Below, piece by piece: positions 43,362-53,010 of a DNA stretch of 64,000 nucleotides; position 1 is the stretch's first letter; each line of letters opens with the position of its first letter. This DNA is from Mumia sp. zg.B17 (GTDB lineage Bacteria; Actinomycetota; Actinomycetes; Propionibacteriales; Nocardioidaceae): assembly GCF_019550915.1 (NCBI RefSeq), contig NZ_JAHWCI010000006.1:310001-374000 (forward strand). The letters are read 5' to 3'. The position numbers were made by a program, and so were the translations under genes. The notes beneath the pieces were generated by a model. It did no database searches. It was given only the letters and a program-made list of their open reading frames with translations, and had not been told where the DNA came from.

Positions 43362-44261
43362 TCAGAGGGGTCGGCCGAGATCGGCGGAGATGTGGGCGAG
43401 CTGCTCGAGGCGCTTCTCCACCGGCGGGTGGGAGCTCATCAGGCCGGCGAGCGAGTCGCGAGAGAACGCCGGGGTGGCGAAGAAGAACGCGCTCATGTTC
43501 TCGACCTGGCGAAGGTCCTTGCTGGGGATACGTCCCATGTCTCCGGTGATCTTGGTGAGTGCGGAGGCCAGGGCCGAGGGCTTGCCGGTGAGGTACGCAC
43601 CCGACCGGTCGGCACTCAGCTCGCGGTAGCGCGACAGCGCCCGGGTCAGCAGGAAGCTGATGAAGTAGGCGATCAGGCTCGCGAGCCACACGACCAGGAA
43701 CATCAGGGCCGCGTTGTTGTTGCGGTCGCGACCGCCACCCATGAACGGGAACCACCGGATGAGGAAGCCGGCGAGCAGGCCGAGCGACGAGGCCACCGTC
43801 ATGACCGACACGTCACGGTTCGCGACGTGGGCGAGCTCGTGGCTGAGCACACCCTCCAGCTCCTCGCCATCGAGCCGACGCAGGATGCCGGTCGTGACGC
43901 AGACCGCGGAGTGGCTCGGCGAACGCCCGGTGGCGAAGGCGTTGGGGAGGTCGGTGTCGGCGACGGCGACGGCCGGCTTGGGCATGTCCGCCAGTGCGCA
44001 GAGGCGATCGATCATGCCGTGCAGCTCGGGCGCCTGCTCCGGCGTGACCACTCGGGCGCCCATCGACGCCAGCGCGAGCTTGTCGGAGAAGTACCACTGA
44101 GCCCAGGCCAGCGCGACGACCACGACCGCGGCCAGTGCCGCGTTGGGCATGACCGTGATCAGGACGGCGCCGAACGCCAGGTAGAGCACCACCAGCCCCA
44201 GGCTGACCGCGCCCATCCGGCGGGTCAGACCCGCGTCGCTGCGAAATCGGGTCTTCGACAT
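43362..44261 (-). CDS. htpX: Membrane zinc protease HtpX
   Basis: 299 residues. Two N-terminal membrane helices (about 17-60) precede the M48 metallopeptidase domain with the zinc motif SHELAHVANRD and the third ligand Glu in YRELSADRSG; two further helices lie between. It degrades misfolded membrane proteins. AGAGGAA precedes the ATG at 44261. It lies downstream of two hairpins that separate it from pspAA and is coupled to pspAB. Confidence 0.9.
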   Translation of the reverse strand: MSKTRFRSDAGLTRRMGAVSLGLVVLYLAFGAVLITVMPNAALAAVVVVALAWAQWYFSDKLALASMGARVVTPEQAPELHGMIDRLCALADMPKPAVAVADTDLPNAFATGRSPSHSAVCVTTGILRRLDGEELEGVLSHELAHVANRDVSVMTVASSLGLLAGFLIRWFPFMGGGRDRNNNAALMFLVVWLASLIAYFISFLLTRALSRYRELSADRSGAYLTGKPSALASALTKITGDMGRIPSKDLRQVENMSAFFFATPAFSRDSLAGLMSSHPPVEKRLEQLAHISADLGRPL

Positions 44262-44287
44262 GTTTCCTCTCTCGGCATGACTCATGC

Positions 44288-44349
44288 CCCCTGTCGATCT
44301 CAACGCCGACAGGGGCTCAGTCGTTCCCGCCTCGATCGGCGGGAACGAC
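44288..44349 (-). terminator. Tandem hairpins between pspAA and htpX
   Basis: A 9-bp stem (44288-44296 with 44307-44315) and a 12-bp stem (44320-44331 with 44338-44349, 6-base loop) stand in the 105-base gap. The second, nearer to pspAA, looks like its terminator. The first may belong to the htpX leader. Confidence 0.75.
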
Positions 44350-44366
44350 CGTCGTACGCGTGGGGG

Positions 44367-44645
44367 TCAGCCGGGGATGAAGCCGTCGGTGCCGAGCAGC
44401 TCCTCGACCTCGCCGAGCGAGGCGTCGGAGGGGGGCAGCACGAGGTCGGACTGGACGAGCTCCTCGGCCGGCACCTCCTTGCCGATCTCGCGGACCAGGT
44501 CGAGCAGACGGTTGAGGGCGTCGCCGAACGCTTCCTCGTCGTGGGCCGCCACCGCGCTCTCCACGACGTCGTCGAGGGAGTTGAGCTGATCGAGGGCGTC
44601 GTCGGCGACGTCGAACTGGCCCTCGGACATGATCCGGACGATCAC
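44367..44645 (-). CDS. pspAA: PspA-associated protein PspAA
   Basis: 92 residues, acidic and helical: MIVRIMSEGQFDV, a Leu-rich middle, and the ending GFIPG. This small partner regularly follows pspA in actinobacteria (family PspAA). GTG start inside a GTGA overlap with pspA, so the two are translationally coupled. Function unknown; stress-response co-operation is inferred. Confidence 0.82.
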   Translation of the reverse strand: MIVRIMSEGQFDVADDALDQLNSLDDVVESAVAAHDEEAFGDALNRLLDLVREIGKEVPAEELVQSDLVLPPSDASLGEVEELLGTDGFIPG

Positions 44646-45421
44646 GCCTGCCCCTCCTGCTTCTTCTCCTCGGCCCCTGCCTGCGGGGCGTCGCCGCTGC
44701 CGAGGGCCGGCTTGTCCGCCCCGGTCCCCAGCTGCCGCTTCATCGCCTCGAGCTCGGAGTCGACGCTGGAGGTCGACGCCAACGCGTCGAGCTCGCGGGT
44801 GATGTCGTCGTTGGGCCCCGCGGTGACGTCCTCGAGCGCACCCGACGCGAGGAGCTCGTCCACCGCTCCCGCACGGGCCTGCATCTGCGCGGTCTTGTCC
44901 TCGGCGCGCTGGACGGCCATGCCCACGTCGCCCATCTCCTCGGAGATGCCGGAGAAGGCCTCGTTGATCCGTGTCTGCGCCTCGGCGGCGGTGTAGGTCG
45001 CCTTGATCGTCTCCTTGCGGGTCCGGAAGGACTCGACCTTGGCCTGGAGGCGCTTCGACGCGAGCGTGAGCTTCTCCTCCTCCGCCTGGAGCGAGGCGTG
45101 CTGCGTGCCGAGGTCGGCGATCTGCTGGTCCAGGCCGGACCGGCGGGTCAGCGCCTCGCGCGCCAGGTCCTCACGGTTGGCGGCGAGCGCCTTCTTGGCC
45201 TGGTCCTGGAGCTTGGTCGACTGCTGCTGGAGCTGGTTCATCTGCAGCTCGACCCGCTTGCGGCTGGTCGCGACGTCGGCCACTCCACGACGGACCTTCT
45301 GAAGCAGCTCGAGCTGCTTCTGGTAGCTGTAGTCCAGCGTCTCGCGCGGGTCTTCTGCCCGGTCGAGCGCTGAGTTGGCCTTGCTGCGGAAGATCGTGCT
45401 CATCCGCTTCATGATGCCCAT
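44642..45421 (-). CDS. pspA: Phage shock protein A (PspA/IM30 family)
   Basis: 259 residues, nearly all coiled coil: RMSTIFRSKANSALDRAEDP at the N-terminus (amphipathic membrane-binding helix), ETLDYSYQKQLELLQ, and long heptad-rich helices up to about 200, then a polar acidic tail. Family members polymerise on the inner membrane (ESCRT-III-like) and protect it when damaged. The ATG at 45421 fits the family N-terminus; its ribosome site is weak. An in-frame GTG seven codons upstream is an alternative. Confidence 0.88.
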   Translation of the reverse strand: MGIMKRMSTIFRSKANSALDRAEDPRETLDYSYQKQLELLQKVRRGVADVATSRKRVELQMNQLQQQSTKLQDQAKKALAANREDLAREALTRRSGLDQQIADLGTQHASLQAEEEKLTLASKRLQAKVESFRTRKETIKATYTAAEAQTRINEAFSGISEEMGDVGMAVQRAEDKTAQMQARAGAVDELLASGALEDVTAGPNDDITRELDALASTSSVDSELEAMKRQLGTGADKPALGSGDAPQAGAEEKKQEGQA

Positions 45422-45587
45422 CGTGGAGTCTGTCCCCTTCACAAGTCCGCTGTTCCCCCCAACCTTACGGGCAGCGACGGCTTCGCGGGAGCGGCTCCGC
45501 GCCAGGTAGGCTCGTATCATCGCCGACGCCGCACCGGCCCCGCCGTCCAGCAGGCCCGCGGCACCGACCCCGAAGACCGAGGCACCC

Positions 45588-46163
45588 GTGTTCCGACGCA
45601 GCAACCAGACCGACGCTCCCGCCGAGCCGACCACCGTCGAGCCCAAGCCGTACGGCAAGGGCCGGCCGACCCCGACACGCAAGGAGGCGGAGGCGGCACG
45701 CAAGGCGGCTCTCAAGTCCCCGAGCTCGCGGCGTGACCTGGCCCGGGCCGACAAGACCCGCCGCGCGGCCGAGCGGATCAAGGTGCGCGAGGCGATGAGC
45801 AGCGGGGACGACCGCTACCTGCCCCGACGCGACAAGGGTCCGGTCCGCCGACTGGTCCGCAACGTCGTCGACTCGCGCCGCAACGTCGGCGAGTACCTGA
45901 TGCCGGTGCTGGTGGTCATCCTGCTGGTGAGCCTCATCCGCGCCCCGTGGGCCGTCACGGCGATCTACGCCTTGTGGCTGGTCACGATCTTCGGCACGAT
46001 CATCGACTCCTTCGTGCTGGTCCGCCGGGTCAAGCGCGAGGTGCGCGCGGCGTTCCCGGAGGCGAGCACCCGCGGTCTCACGGGCTACGCGATCCTGCGG
46101 AGCACCCAGATCCGCCGGCTGCGGCTGCCCAAGCCGCAGGTCGGGCACGGCGAGTCCTACTGA
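45588..46163 (+). CDS. DUF3043 membrane protein
   Basis: 191 residues. A basic, disordered N-terminus (PTPTRKEAEAARKAAL, then ARADKTRRAAERIKVREAM) precedes two membrane helices (about 100-145) and a basic C-terminus. This is the actinobacterial DUF3043 family (Rv2206). No function is established. GTG start with GAGG six bases upstream. Divergent from pspA. Confidence 0.8.
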   Translation: MFRRSNQTDAPAEPTTVEPKPYGKGRPTPTRKEAEAARKAALKSPSSRRDLARADKTRRAAERIKVREAMSSGDDRYLPRRDKGPVRRLVRNVVDSRRNVGEYLMPVLVVILLVSLIRAPWAVTAIYALWLVTIFGTIIDSFVLVRRVKREVRAAFPEASTRGLTGYAILRSTQIRRLRLPKPQVGHGESY

Positions 46164-46176
46164 GGGGCGCGCCGCC

Positions 46177-46377
46177 TCAGGCGTGCAGGGACATCGGGCC
46201 GAACACCGCTCGACCGTCCTCCAGCAGCGTGACCTGGTCGACCCCCTGGTCGGCCAGGTCGCCGTAGAACTCCCCCACCCACGACTCCGCGTCTCCGCGG
46301 CTCGCGAACGTGCCGCCGTCGTCCTCGGGCGACACCGGAGTCCCGTCCTTCGTCTCGAACTGCCACGTCCACGCCAT
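46177..46377 (-). CDS. Small conserved hypothetical protein
   Basis: 66 residues. The pattern WTWQFETKDG, SRGDAESWVGEFYGDL and GVDQVTLLEDGRAVFGPMSL recurs in actinobacteria as an unnamed single-domain cytoplasmic protein. No catalytic residues or membrane segment. It is 25 bases downstream of gcvT in the same direction, so it may be on that mRNA. Function unknown. Confidence 0.75.
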   Translation of the reverse strand: MAWTWQFETKDGTPVSPEDDGGTFASRGDAESWVGEFYGDLADQGVDQVTLLEDGRAVFGPMSLHA

Positions 46378-46402
46378 GGGCGGAAGCCTAGAGGGCCGCG
46401 GC

Positions 46403-47494
46403 TCAGCGCGTCGACGACGGCACGAACGGCGGCGCCGTCACGACGAACGCCTCCGTACGACCGCGGACGTCGACGGTGACCTCGTCGCCGAGTCCCACCG
46501 CGCGGTCGAGCAGCGCGAGCGCGACGCCCTTGCGCAGCGTGGGTGAGAACGTGCCGGAGGTGACCCTTCCGACCTCCGACCCGTCGGCGGCGACGGCCAT
46601 GCCCGGTCGCGGGATCCCGCGACCGGAGGCGACCAGTCCTCGGAGCAGGGGGGAGTCCTTGGCGGCCTTCTGCGCCAGCAGCGCATCGCGGCCCCAGAAC
46701 TCCGGCTTGTCCCACCCGACGGCCCACCCGAGGCGGGCCATGACCGGGGTGATCTCACGCGAGAGGTCCTGACCGTGGAGCGGGTAGCCCATCTCCGTCC
46801 GAAGCGTGTCGCGGGCGCCGAGACCGCAGGCCCGGATCGCGTACGGCTCGCCGGCCGCCATGATCGCGTCCCACGCGGCGACCGCGGCGGTGGCAGGGAG
46901 GACGATCTCGTACCCGCGCTCGCCGGTGTAGCCGGTCCGGCACACGGTGATCGCCTCGCTGCCGAGCTCGGCCTGCGCGTACGACATGTAGTCGTGCGCG
47001 ACCGGCAGGCCCATCGCCTGGAGGGTCTCGTCGCTGCGCGGACCCTGGACCGCGAGCACGGCCAGGTCGTGGTGGCGGTCGGTGATCGTCACGCCGTCGG
47101 GAGCGCGTTCGACGAGCCGGCGGACCACCTCGGCGGTGTTGGCCGCGTTGGGGACGAGAAGGACGTCGTCGTCGGCGCGGAGATAGGCGATGAGGTCATC
47201 GATGACGCCTCCGTCGTCGTCGCAGCACAGCGTGTACTGCGCCTGACCGGGACCGATCCGGTCGAACGCGTTGGTGAGGCAGCGGTCCAGGTACGCCGCC
47301 GCCCCCGGGCCCTCGACCGTCGCCTTGCCGAGGTGGCTGACGTCGAAGACCCCCACCGCCTCGCGGACCGCCTTGTGCTCGGCGAGCACGCCGCCCCCGG
47401 CGTACTCCAACGGCATCTCCCATCCTCCGAACTCGGCCATCTTGGCGCCGAGCTGCAGGTGGCGGTCGTGCAACGGGGAGTGCGCAAGCGTCAT
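46403..47494 (-). CDS. gcvT: Glycine cleavage system T protein (aminomethyltransferase)
   Basis: 363 residues. N-terminal [39 protein letters not shown], the folate-binding core around [10 protein letters not shown], and the C-terminal [20 protein letters not shown] are complete. With P, H and L proteins it cleaves glycine to make methylene-tetrahydrofolate. The lipoylated H protein and P protein are not here, but lpd, lipA and lipB are. Forty bases separate it from the divergent pepA; there is no space for a glycine riboswitch. Confidence 0.93.
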   Translation of the reverse strand: MTLAHSPLHDRHLQLGAKMAEFGGWEMPLEYAGGGVLAEHKAVREAVGVFDVSHLGKATVEGPGAAAYLDRCLTNAFDRIGPGQAQYTLCCDDDGGVIDDLIAYLRADDDVLLVPNAANTAEVVRRLVERAPDGVTITDRHHDLAVLAVQGPRSDETLQAMGLPVAHDYMSYAQAELGSEAITVCRTGYTGERGYEIVLPATAAVAAWDAIMAAGEPYAIRACGLGARDTLRTEMGYPLHGQDLSREITPVMARLGWAVGWDKPEFWGRDALLAQKAAKDSPLLRGLVASGRGIPRPGMAVAADGSEVGRVTSGTFSPTLRKGVALALLDRAVGLGDEVTVDVRGRTEAFVVTAPPFVPSSTR

Positions 47495-47521
47495 GCATCA
47501 GAACCTATCCCCACCCGTCGG

Positions 47522-47527
47522 TAGGCT
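47522..47527 (+). promoter_or_regulatory. -10 element of pepA, leaderless layout
   Basis: TAGGCT, seven bases before the ATG at 47535; no ribosome site precedes that ATG. Confidence 0.5.
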
Positions 47528-47534
47528 GGCCGCC

Positions 47535-49055
47535 ATGGCCCCGAAGAACCCAGAGCCCACCCTGTCCCTCAGCTCCGCCGCCCCGACGACCACGCGAGCA
47601 GACGTCGTCGTCGTCGGTGTCGGGCCTGATCTCAAGCCGGCGGCTCCCGCCGACGAGGTCGGCAAGGCCTTCGGCAGGTCGTTCGGACCGACCCTGACTG
47701 CGCTCGGATTCAAGGGCAAGAAGGGCGACGTCGCCGTTGTCCCGACCTCCGGCGCGATCAAGGCCGGCATCGTCATCGCCGTCGGTCTCGGCGAGGAGCC
47801 GACCAGCTCCGACCTGCGCAAGGCTGCCGCCCGCGCGATCAAGGCCGTCCACAACGCCTCCACCGTCGCCGTGGCGCTCCCGACGGCCGACCCGGACGCG
47901 GTTCGCGCGGTCGCCGAGGGCGTCCTGCTGGGCGGCTACCGCTTCGACCGCTACCGCACCGGGAGCGACGCGAAGGATGCCGCCGCCGACCGGCCCAGCG
48001 CTGTCCTGGTCCTGACGCGACTGTCCCGCGACGCTGAGGCGCTCGCGTCCCTCGAGGCGGCGAAGGCGGTCGCCACCGCCGTCAACCGGACGCGCGACTG
48101 GGTCAACACGGGCCCGGGCGACCTGACCCCGGCGGCGTTCGCCGACGCGGTCACCGAAGCTGCCAAGGCCGACGGCACGGCTGGAGTGAAGGTCGCCGTG
48201 TGGGACGAGGTCCGCCTCGCCAAGGAGAGCTGCGGCGGCATCCTCGGCGTCGGTCAGGGCTCGAGCAACCCCCCGCGGCTGGTGCAGGTCACCTACAGGC
48301 CCAAGAAGCCGGTCGCGCACCTGGCGCTGGTCGGCAAGGGGATCACGTTCGACTCCGGAGGCCTCAGCCTCAAGCCGGGCGCCAGCATGATGACGATGAA
48401 GTGCGACATGGCCGGCGCCGCGTCGGTGCTGGCGGCGACGTTCGCGATCGCCTCCCTGGGTCTGCCGGTCCAGGTCACCTGCATCGCCTCCATGGCCGAG
48501 AACATGCCGAGCGGTACGGCGATGCGTCCCGGAGACGTGATCGCGATCCGTGGCGGCACCACCGTCGAGGTGCTCAACACCGACGCCGAAGGCAGGCTCG
48601 TGCTCGCCGACGGACTGGTCGTTGCGACGGAGGCCAAGCCGGACGTGCTCGTCGACGTGGCGACTCTCACCGGTGCCGCCATGGTCGCGCTCGGGCAGCA
48701 GACCGCCGCGGTGATGAGCAACGACGACGCGTTGCGCGACCAGGTCCTCGACGTCGCCGACTCCGTGGGCGAGGCCTTCTGGGCGCTGCCGATCACCGAT
48801 GAGGTCACCACGCGGGTCACGAGCTCCGACGTGGCAGACCTGCGCCAGCACAACCCGAAGCCAGCGGGCGGCGCCCTCTTCGCCGCGGCGTTCCTCCAGG
48901 AGTTCGTCGGCGAGACGAGGTGGGCGCACCTGGACATCGCCGGCCCGGCCTACAACGACGGCGGCGCGTACGACGAGGTGCCCAAGGGCGGCACCGGGAT
49001 GAGCGTGCGGACGCTCGTCGGGCTCGCGGAGCGCCTGGCCCGCAGCGTCGACTGA
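47535..49055 (+). CDS. pepA: Leucyl aminopeptidase (M17 family)
   Basis: 506 residues. An N-terminal macro-like domain (to about 165) precedes the catalytic domain, with metal ligands in LVGKGITFDSGGLSLKPG and MKCDMAGAA and the signature NTDAEGRLVLADGL. The enzyme is a cytoplasmic hexamer using two divalent metals to remove N-terminal residues. Position matches Rv2213 (pepB). The start at 47535 is supported by the -10 element seven bases ahead. Confidence 0.93.
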   Translation: MAPKNPEPTLSLSSAAPTTTRADVVVVGVGPDLKPAAPADEVGKAFGRSFGPTLTALGFKGKKGDVAVVPTSGAIKAGIVIAVGLGEEPTSSDLRKAAARAIKAVHNASTVAVALPTADPDAVRAVAEGVLLGGYRFDRYRTGSDAKDAAADRPSAVLVLTRLSRDAEALASLEAAKAVATAVNRTRDWVNTGPGDLTPAAFADAVTEAAKADGTAGVKVAVWDEVRLAKESCGGILGVGQGSSNPPRLVQVTYRPKKPVAHLALVGKGITFDSGGLSLKPGASMMTMKCDMAGAASVLAATFAIASLGLPVQVTCIASMAENMPSGTAMRPGDVIAIRGGTTVEVLNTDAEGRLVLADGLVVATEAKPDVLVDVATLTGAAMVALGQQTAAVMSNDDALRDQVLDVADSVGEAFWALPITDEVTTRVTSSDVADLRQHNPKPAGGALFAAAFLQEFVGETRWAHLDIAGPAYNDGGAYDEVPKGGTGMSVRTLVGLAERLARSVD

Positions 49056-49074
49056 CGGCGGGTGACCGGGAGGG

Positions 49075-49440
49075 TCAGTCCCCCGCCGACTCCTCCCGGT
49101 CGCGGCGCTTGCGCTCGGCCGCAACGCGCCGGTTGTATTCACGCATGCGCTGCGGGTAGCCGACCACCGCGGCGTCGTACGTCGGCACGCGATGCTTGTT
49201 GCCGAAGTCGTGGGCCCACGACGCCGAGGGAACCCGCCGACGCGTCCACTCGCCGTCCTTGGCGACCAGCAGCAGGGTGACCTGCGAGACCGCGGTCGGT
49301 GGCTCGACGAAACCCTCGACACCCGCCCGTGACTCGATGAACTTCTCCAGGTGGGCCCGGTCGGCGGTGTCCGAGGCGCGGTCGGAGACCACGGCGCCAC
49401 CACCGGTGCGGTTGCGCTTCTTGCGTCGGAAGAGCCCCAT
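49075..49440 (-). CDS. Conserved-type hypothetical protein
   Basis: 121 residues, very basic at both ends (MGLFRRKKRNRTG; RRVAAERKRRDREE). A central beta-rich part, QVTLLLVAKDGEWTRRRV then SWAHDFGNKHRVPTYDAA, may be a small globular domain. No membrane helix. It converges on pepA with 19 bases between stops and is divergent from lpd. I do not recognise a named family. Confidence 0.65.
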   Translation of the reverse strand: MGLFRRKKRNRTGGGAVVSDRASDTADRAHLEKFIESRAGVEGFVEPPTAVSQVTLLLVAKDGEWTRRRVPSASWAHDFGNKHRVPTYDAAVVGYPQRMREYNRRVAAERKRRDREESAGD

Positions 49441-49612
49441 CGGGTGTGCTCCTGAGGGTCGTGAGCGGGGCGGTCCCTGCTGCTGTCTGGGTCCAGTCTG
49501 CCGTACTCACGGGTAGCGCCCCCACGTGTGCACCGTGGTGCCCGCAGTGACAGGATGAGGGGCGGCAGCAGGCGGCGAAGATCTCGTCGCCCACACCGTC
49601 TGGAGGCAATTC

Positions 49613-50998
49613 GTGACCCGTTCCGCCCCCCCTGACCACGATGTCGTGGTGCTCGGCGGCGGAAGCGGCGGGTACGCCACCGCACTCCGGGCCCGGCAGC
49701 TCGGCCTGAGCGTCGCCCTCGTCGAGGAGGCCAAGCTCGGCGGTACCTGCCTCCACCTGGGGTGCATCCCGACCAAGGCGATGCTGCACGCGGCCGAGGT
49801 CGCCGACGCCGCCAGGGACGCCTCCGCGTTCGGCGTCCGCGCGACCTACGACGGGGTGGACCTCGCCGCGGTCGGCGCCTACCGGGCCGGTGTCGTCGAG
49901 CGCCTCTACCGAGGTCTCCAAGGGCTCGTCCGCGGCGCCGGCATCGACGTCGTCGAAGGCACGGGACGCCTGGTCGGACCGCGGTCGGTCGCCGTCGGCG
50001 ACACCGTGGTCACCGGACGCACCCTGGTCCTCGCCACCGGGTCGTACGCTCGGACGCTGCCGGGGGTCGAGATCACCGGCCGCGTCGTGACCTCCGACGG
50101 CGCGCTCGCCCTCGAGGAGCTCCCGCGTCGCGTCGTCGTCGTGGGAGGGAGCGTGATCGGCGTCGAGCTGGCATCGGTCTGGCGCTCGTTCGGTTCCGAG
50201 GTCACCGTCGTCGAGGCGCTGCCGCACCTCGTGCCGCTGGAGGACGAGACCCTCTCGGTCCACCTCGAGCGCGCGTTCCGCAAGCGAGGGATCGCGTTCC
50301 GGACCGGGACGCCGATCACCGGCGTCAAGCAGGACGACACCACCGCGTACGTGACGCTCGACGGCGGGGAGACCCTCGAGGCCGACCTCGTCCTCGTGGC
50401 CGTCGGGCGCGGCCCTCGTACGGACGGGCTCGGCCTCGCCGAGCACGGGATCACCGTCGACCGCGGCTTCGTGGTCACCGACGAGCGGCTCCGGACGTCG
50501 GTCGACGGGGTCTATGCCGTCGGTGACGTCGTCCGAGGGCTGCAGCTCGCCCACCGCGGGTTCGCCCACGGGATCTTCGTCGCCGAAGACGTCGCGGGTC
50601 GCGGACCCCGGCCGGTCGTCGACAGCGGGATCCCCCGAGTGACCTACTGCGACCCCGAGATCGCCTCGGTCGGTCTGACCGAGGCGCAGGCCCGTGCCGC
50701 CCACGGAGACGACCGGGTCACGACGTACGAGTACAACCTCGCCGGCAACGGCAAGACCCAGATCCTCCGCTCGTCCGGCCTCGTCAAGGTCGTCCGCGAG
50801 GTGGACGGCCCGGTCCTCGGCGTCCACATGATCGGCGCTCGGATGGGCGAGCAGGTCGGCGAGGCATCCTTGTGGGTGAACTGGGACGCATTTCCCGAGG
50901 ACGTCGCCGCTTTCGTCCACGCCCACCCCACCCAGAACGAAGCTCTCGGCGAGGCCGCGCTGGCTCTCGCCGGATCACCACTCCACGCACACGCCTGA
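49613..50998 (+). CDS. lpdA: Dihydrolipoyl dehydrogenase
   Basis: 461 residues. FAD loop VVLGGGSGGYATALRA, redox disulphide GGTCLHLGCIPTKAM, NAD loop VVVGGSVIGVELASVW, FAD-site YAVGDVV and the active-site His-Glu in HAHPTQNEALGEAAL. It re-oxidises dihydrolipoamide on E2 (gene just downstream, 21 bases away) and probably on the glycine cleavage H protein. TGGAGG precedes the GTG. Operon with sucB. Confidence 0.94.
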   Translation: MTRSAPPDHDVVVLGGGSGGYATALRARQLGLSVALVEEAKLGGTCLHLGCIPTKAMLHAAEVADAARDASAFGVRATYDGVDLAAVGAYRAGVVERLYRGLQGLVRGAGIDVVEGTGRLVGPRSVAVGDTVVTGRTLVLATGSYARTLPGVEITGRVVTSDGALALEELPRRVVVVGGSVIGVELASVWRSFGSEVTVVEALPHLVPLEDETLSVHLERAFRKRGIAFRTGTPITGVKQDDTTAYVTLDGGETLEADLVLVAVGRGPRTDGLGLAEHGITVDRGFVVTDERLRTSVDGVYAVGDVVRGLQLAHRGFAHGIFVAEDVAGRGPRPVVDSGIPRVTYCDPEIASVGLTEAQARAAHGDDRVTTYEYNLAGNGKTQILRSSGLVKVVREVDGPVLGVHMIGARMGEQVGEASLWVNWDAFPEDVAAFVHAHPTQNEALGEAALALAGSPLHAHA

Positions 50999-51019
50999 GA
51001 TCAGACAGGGGTTCTACCC

Positions 51020-52954
51020 ATGGCAACGCCCGTCACGCTTCCAGAGCTCGGAGAGAGCGTCACCGAAGGCACCGTCACCCGGTGGCTGAAGCAGGTCGGC
51101 GACGAGGTCGCCGTCGACGAGCCGCTCCTCGAGGTCTCCACCGACAAGGTCGACACCGAGATCCCCTCCCCCGTCGCCGGGACGCTCCTGGAGATCTCCG
51201 CCGGCGAGGACGAGACCGTCGAGGTCGGCGCCGTCCTCGCGACCATCGGTGAGAACGGCGAGTCCACCGGCGACGCCGCTCCGGCCGCCGAGGAGTCGCA
51301 GGCAGACGAGCAGCAGCCTGCCCAGACCCAGTCCGCCGAGGACGAGGCTCCCGAGGAGGATCCGGGCGAGGCGAGTGCCCCACCGGCCGACGACACCACA
51401 CCCGCCGCGGCCGCCGAGGAGGGTGACGACTCGGCTCCGGCGCAGGCCGAGCCCGCTGCCTCGTCCGGTGACTCCGGCGGCTCGGGTGACTCGGGCGGCT
51501 CGGGCGACGCGACGCCGGTGACCCTGCCGGAGCTCGGAGAGAGCGTCACCGAAGGCACCGTCACCCGGTGGCTGAAGCAGGTCGGCGACGAGGTCGCCGT
51601 CGACGAGCCGCTCCTCGAGGTCTCCACCGACAAGGTCGACACCGAGATCCCCTCCCCCGTCGCCGGGACGCTCCTGGAGATCTCCGCCAGCGAGGACGAG
51701 ACCGTCGAGGTCGGCGGTCAGCTCGCCCTCATCGGGTCCGGTGACGCCGGTGGATCGTCAGCGCCCGCCGAGGCGCCGGCCGCACCCGCGGAGCCGCAGC
51801 AGGAGGAGCCTGCGCAGCAGGAGCAGCCTGCCGAGGAGCCGCAGCAGAAGACCGAGCAGCCGGCGACGGAGCAGACGCCTCAGGAGGAGCCGACCGAGGC
51901 TCCGAAGGCGCAGACCGAGTCGGACCAGCCCTCCGAGCCGTCCTCGGCACGGAGCCAGGAGCCCTCTGCCGAGACGCAGACGCCCGAGACGCAGACGGCC
52001 GGGACGGCACCGAGCGCGGTCAAGCCGGACGGGCGCCAGTACGTGACGCCGATCGTCCGCAAGCTGGCCGAGCGCGAGGGCGTCTCTCTCGACGACGTGT
52101 CCGGCACCGGCGTCGGCGGCCGTATCCGCAAGCAGGACGTCCTCGACGCCGCCGAGAAGGCACGTCAGGCCGCGGCCGCCGCCGCGACGCCTGCCGCACC
52201 CGCCGCGGGCTCGACCGGACCCGACACGTCGGGCTTGGCCGGCACGGTCAAGAAGGCCAACCGGATCCGTCAGCTGACCGCCATCAAGACCAAGGAGTCG
52301 CTCCAGGTCGCGGCCCAGCTGACCCAGGTCCACGAGGTCGACCTCACTCGCATCGCCGCCCTGCGCGCGAAGCACAAGGCGGCCTTCCTCGACCGCGAGG
52401 GCGTCAAGCTGACCTACCTGCCGTTCATCGCCAAGGCGACGGTCGAGGCCCTGAAGGCCCACCCGAACGTCAACGCGTCGTACGACGAGGAGTCGAAGGA
52501 GATCACCTACCACGCGTCGATCAACCTCGGCATCGCCGTCGACACCGAGCGTGGCCTGCTCTCGATCGTCGTCCACGACGCCGGCGACCTGAGCCTCGCC
52601 GGCCTCGCCCAGCGGATCAACGACCTCGCCACCCGCGCTCGCAGCGGTGACATCAAGCCGAACGAGCTCTCCGGCGGGACGTTCACGATCACCAACATCG
52701 GCAGCTTCGGCGGACTGTTCGACACGCCGATCCTGGTTCAGCCTCAGGCGGCGATGCTGGCGACCGGCGCCGTGGTGAAGCGCCCCGTCGTGGTCGCCGA
52801 CGCCGACGGCAACGACACGATCGCGATCCGGTCGATGGCCTACCTGCCGATGACGTACGACCACCGTCTCGTCGACGGTGCCGACGCCGGACGCTTCCTG
52901 ACCACGGTCAAGAAGCGCCTGGAGGAGGGCGCCTTCGAGGCCGAGCTCGGCTGA
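51020..52954 (+). CDS. sucB: 2-Oxo acid dehydrogenase E2 (dihydrolipoyl acyltransferase) with two lipoyl domains
   Basis: 644 residues. Two lipoyl domains (about 4-75 and 166-237), each with the lipoylated Lys in [12 protein letters not shown], are joined by acidic Pro/Ala linkers of Glu/Gln/Ala repeats. An E3-binding domain ([20 protein letters not shown]) follows near residue 340, then the catalytic core with [17 protein letters not shown] (His/Asp pair). The layout matches mycobacterial DlaT (Rv2215), which serves pyruvate dehydrogenase; 2-oxoglutarate or branched-chain E2 are alternatives, so the symbol is a family label. The two lipoyl domains are nearly identical in DNA as well as protein. 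Confidence 0.9.
   Translation: MATPVTLPELGESVTEGTVTRWLKQVGDEVAVDEPLLEVSTDKVDTEIPSPVAGTLLEISAGEDETVEVGAVLATIGENGESTGDAAPAAEESQADEQQPAQTQSAEDEAPEEDPGEASAPPADDTTPAAAAEEGDDSAPAQAEPAASSGDSGGSGDSGGSGDATPVTLPELGESVTEGTVTRWLKQVGDEVAVDEPLLEVSTDKVDTEIPSPVAGTLLEISASEDETVEVGGQLALIGSGDAGGSSAPAEAPAAPAEPQQEEPAQQEQPAEEPQQKTEQPATEQTPQEEPTEAPKAQTESDQPSEPSSARSQEPSAETQTPETQTAGTAPSAVKPDGRQYVTPIVRKLAEREGVSLDDVSGTGVGGRIRKQDVLDAAEKARQAAAAAATPAAPAAGSTGPDTSGLAGTVKKANRIRQLTAIKTKESLQVAAQLTQVHEVDLTRIAALRAKHKAAFLDREGVKLTYLPFIAKATVEALKAHPNVNASYDEESKEITYHASINLGIAVDTERGLLSIVVHDAGDLSLAGLAQRINDLATRARSGDIKPNELSGGTFTITNIGSFGGLFDTPILVQPQAAMLATGAVVKRPVVVADADGNDTIAIRSMAYLPMTYDHRLVDGADAGRFLTTVKKRLEEGAFEAELG
51044..51230 (+). repeat. 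First copy of a 187-bp near-identical lipoyl-domain duplication
   Basis: Bases 51044-51230 match 51530-51716 with one mismatch seen (G versus A at about 51202 and 51688), an exact offset of 486 bases (162 codons). Third positions agree as well, so the copies are recent or kept alike by gene conversion. Confidence 0.92.
51530..51716 (+). repeat. Second copy of the lipoyl-domain duplication
   Basis: Partner of 51044-51230; the single difference changes Gly to Ser in the sequence after the lipoyl hairpin. The flanking linkers differ completely, so identity stops at the domain edges. Confidence 0.92.
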
Positions 52955-53010
52955 CCCTCGGCGCGACGACACAGCAGGACAGAAGCGCGTGCCCCGGACA
53001 GGATGGGGGC

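Noticed and set aside
46160-46180. Short inverted repeat between DUF3043 and the 66-residue gene
   Set aside because: Only six clean pairs with a mismatch, largely inside both coding ends; too weak to call a terminator.
47495-47534. Glycine riboswitch before gcvT
   Set aside because: Only 40 bases separate gcvT and pepA, and no glycine aptamer sequence is seen.
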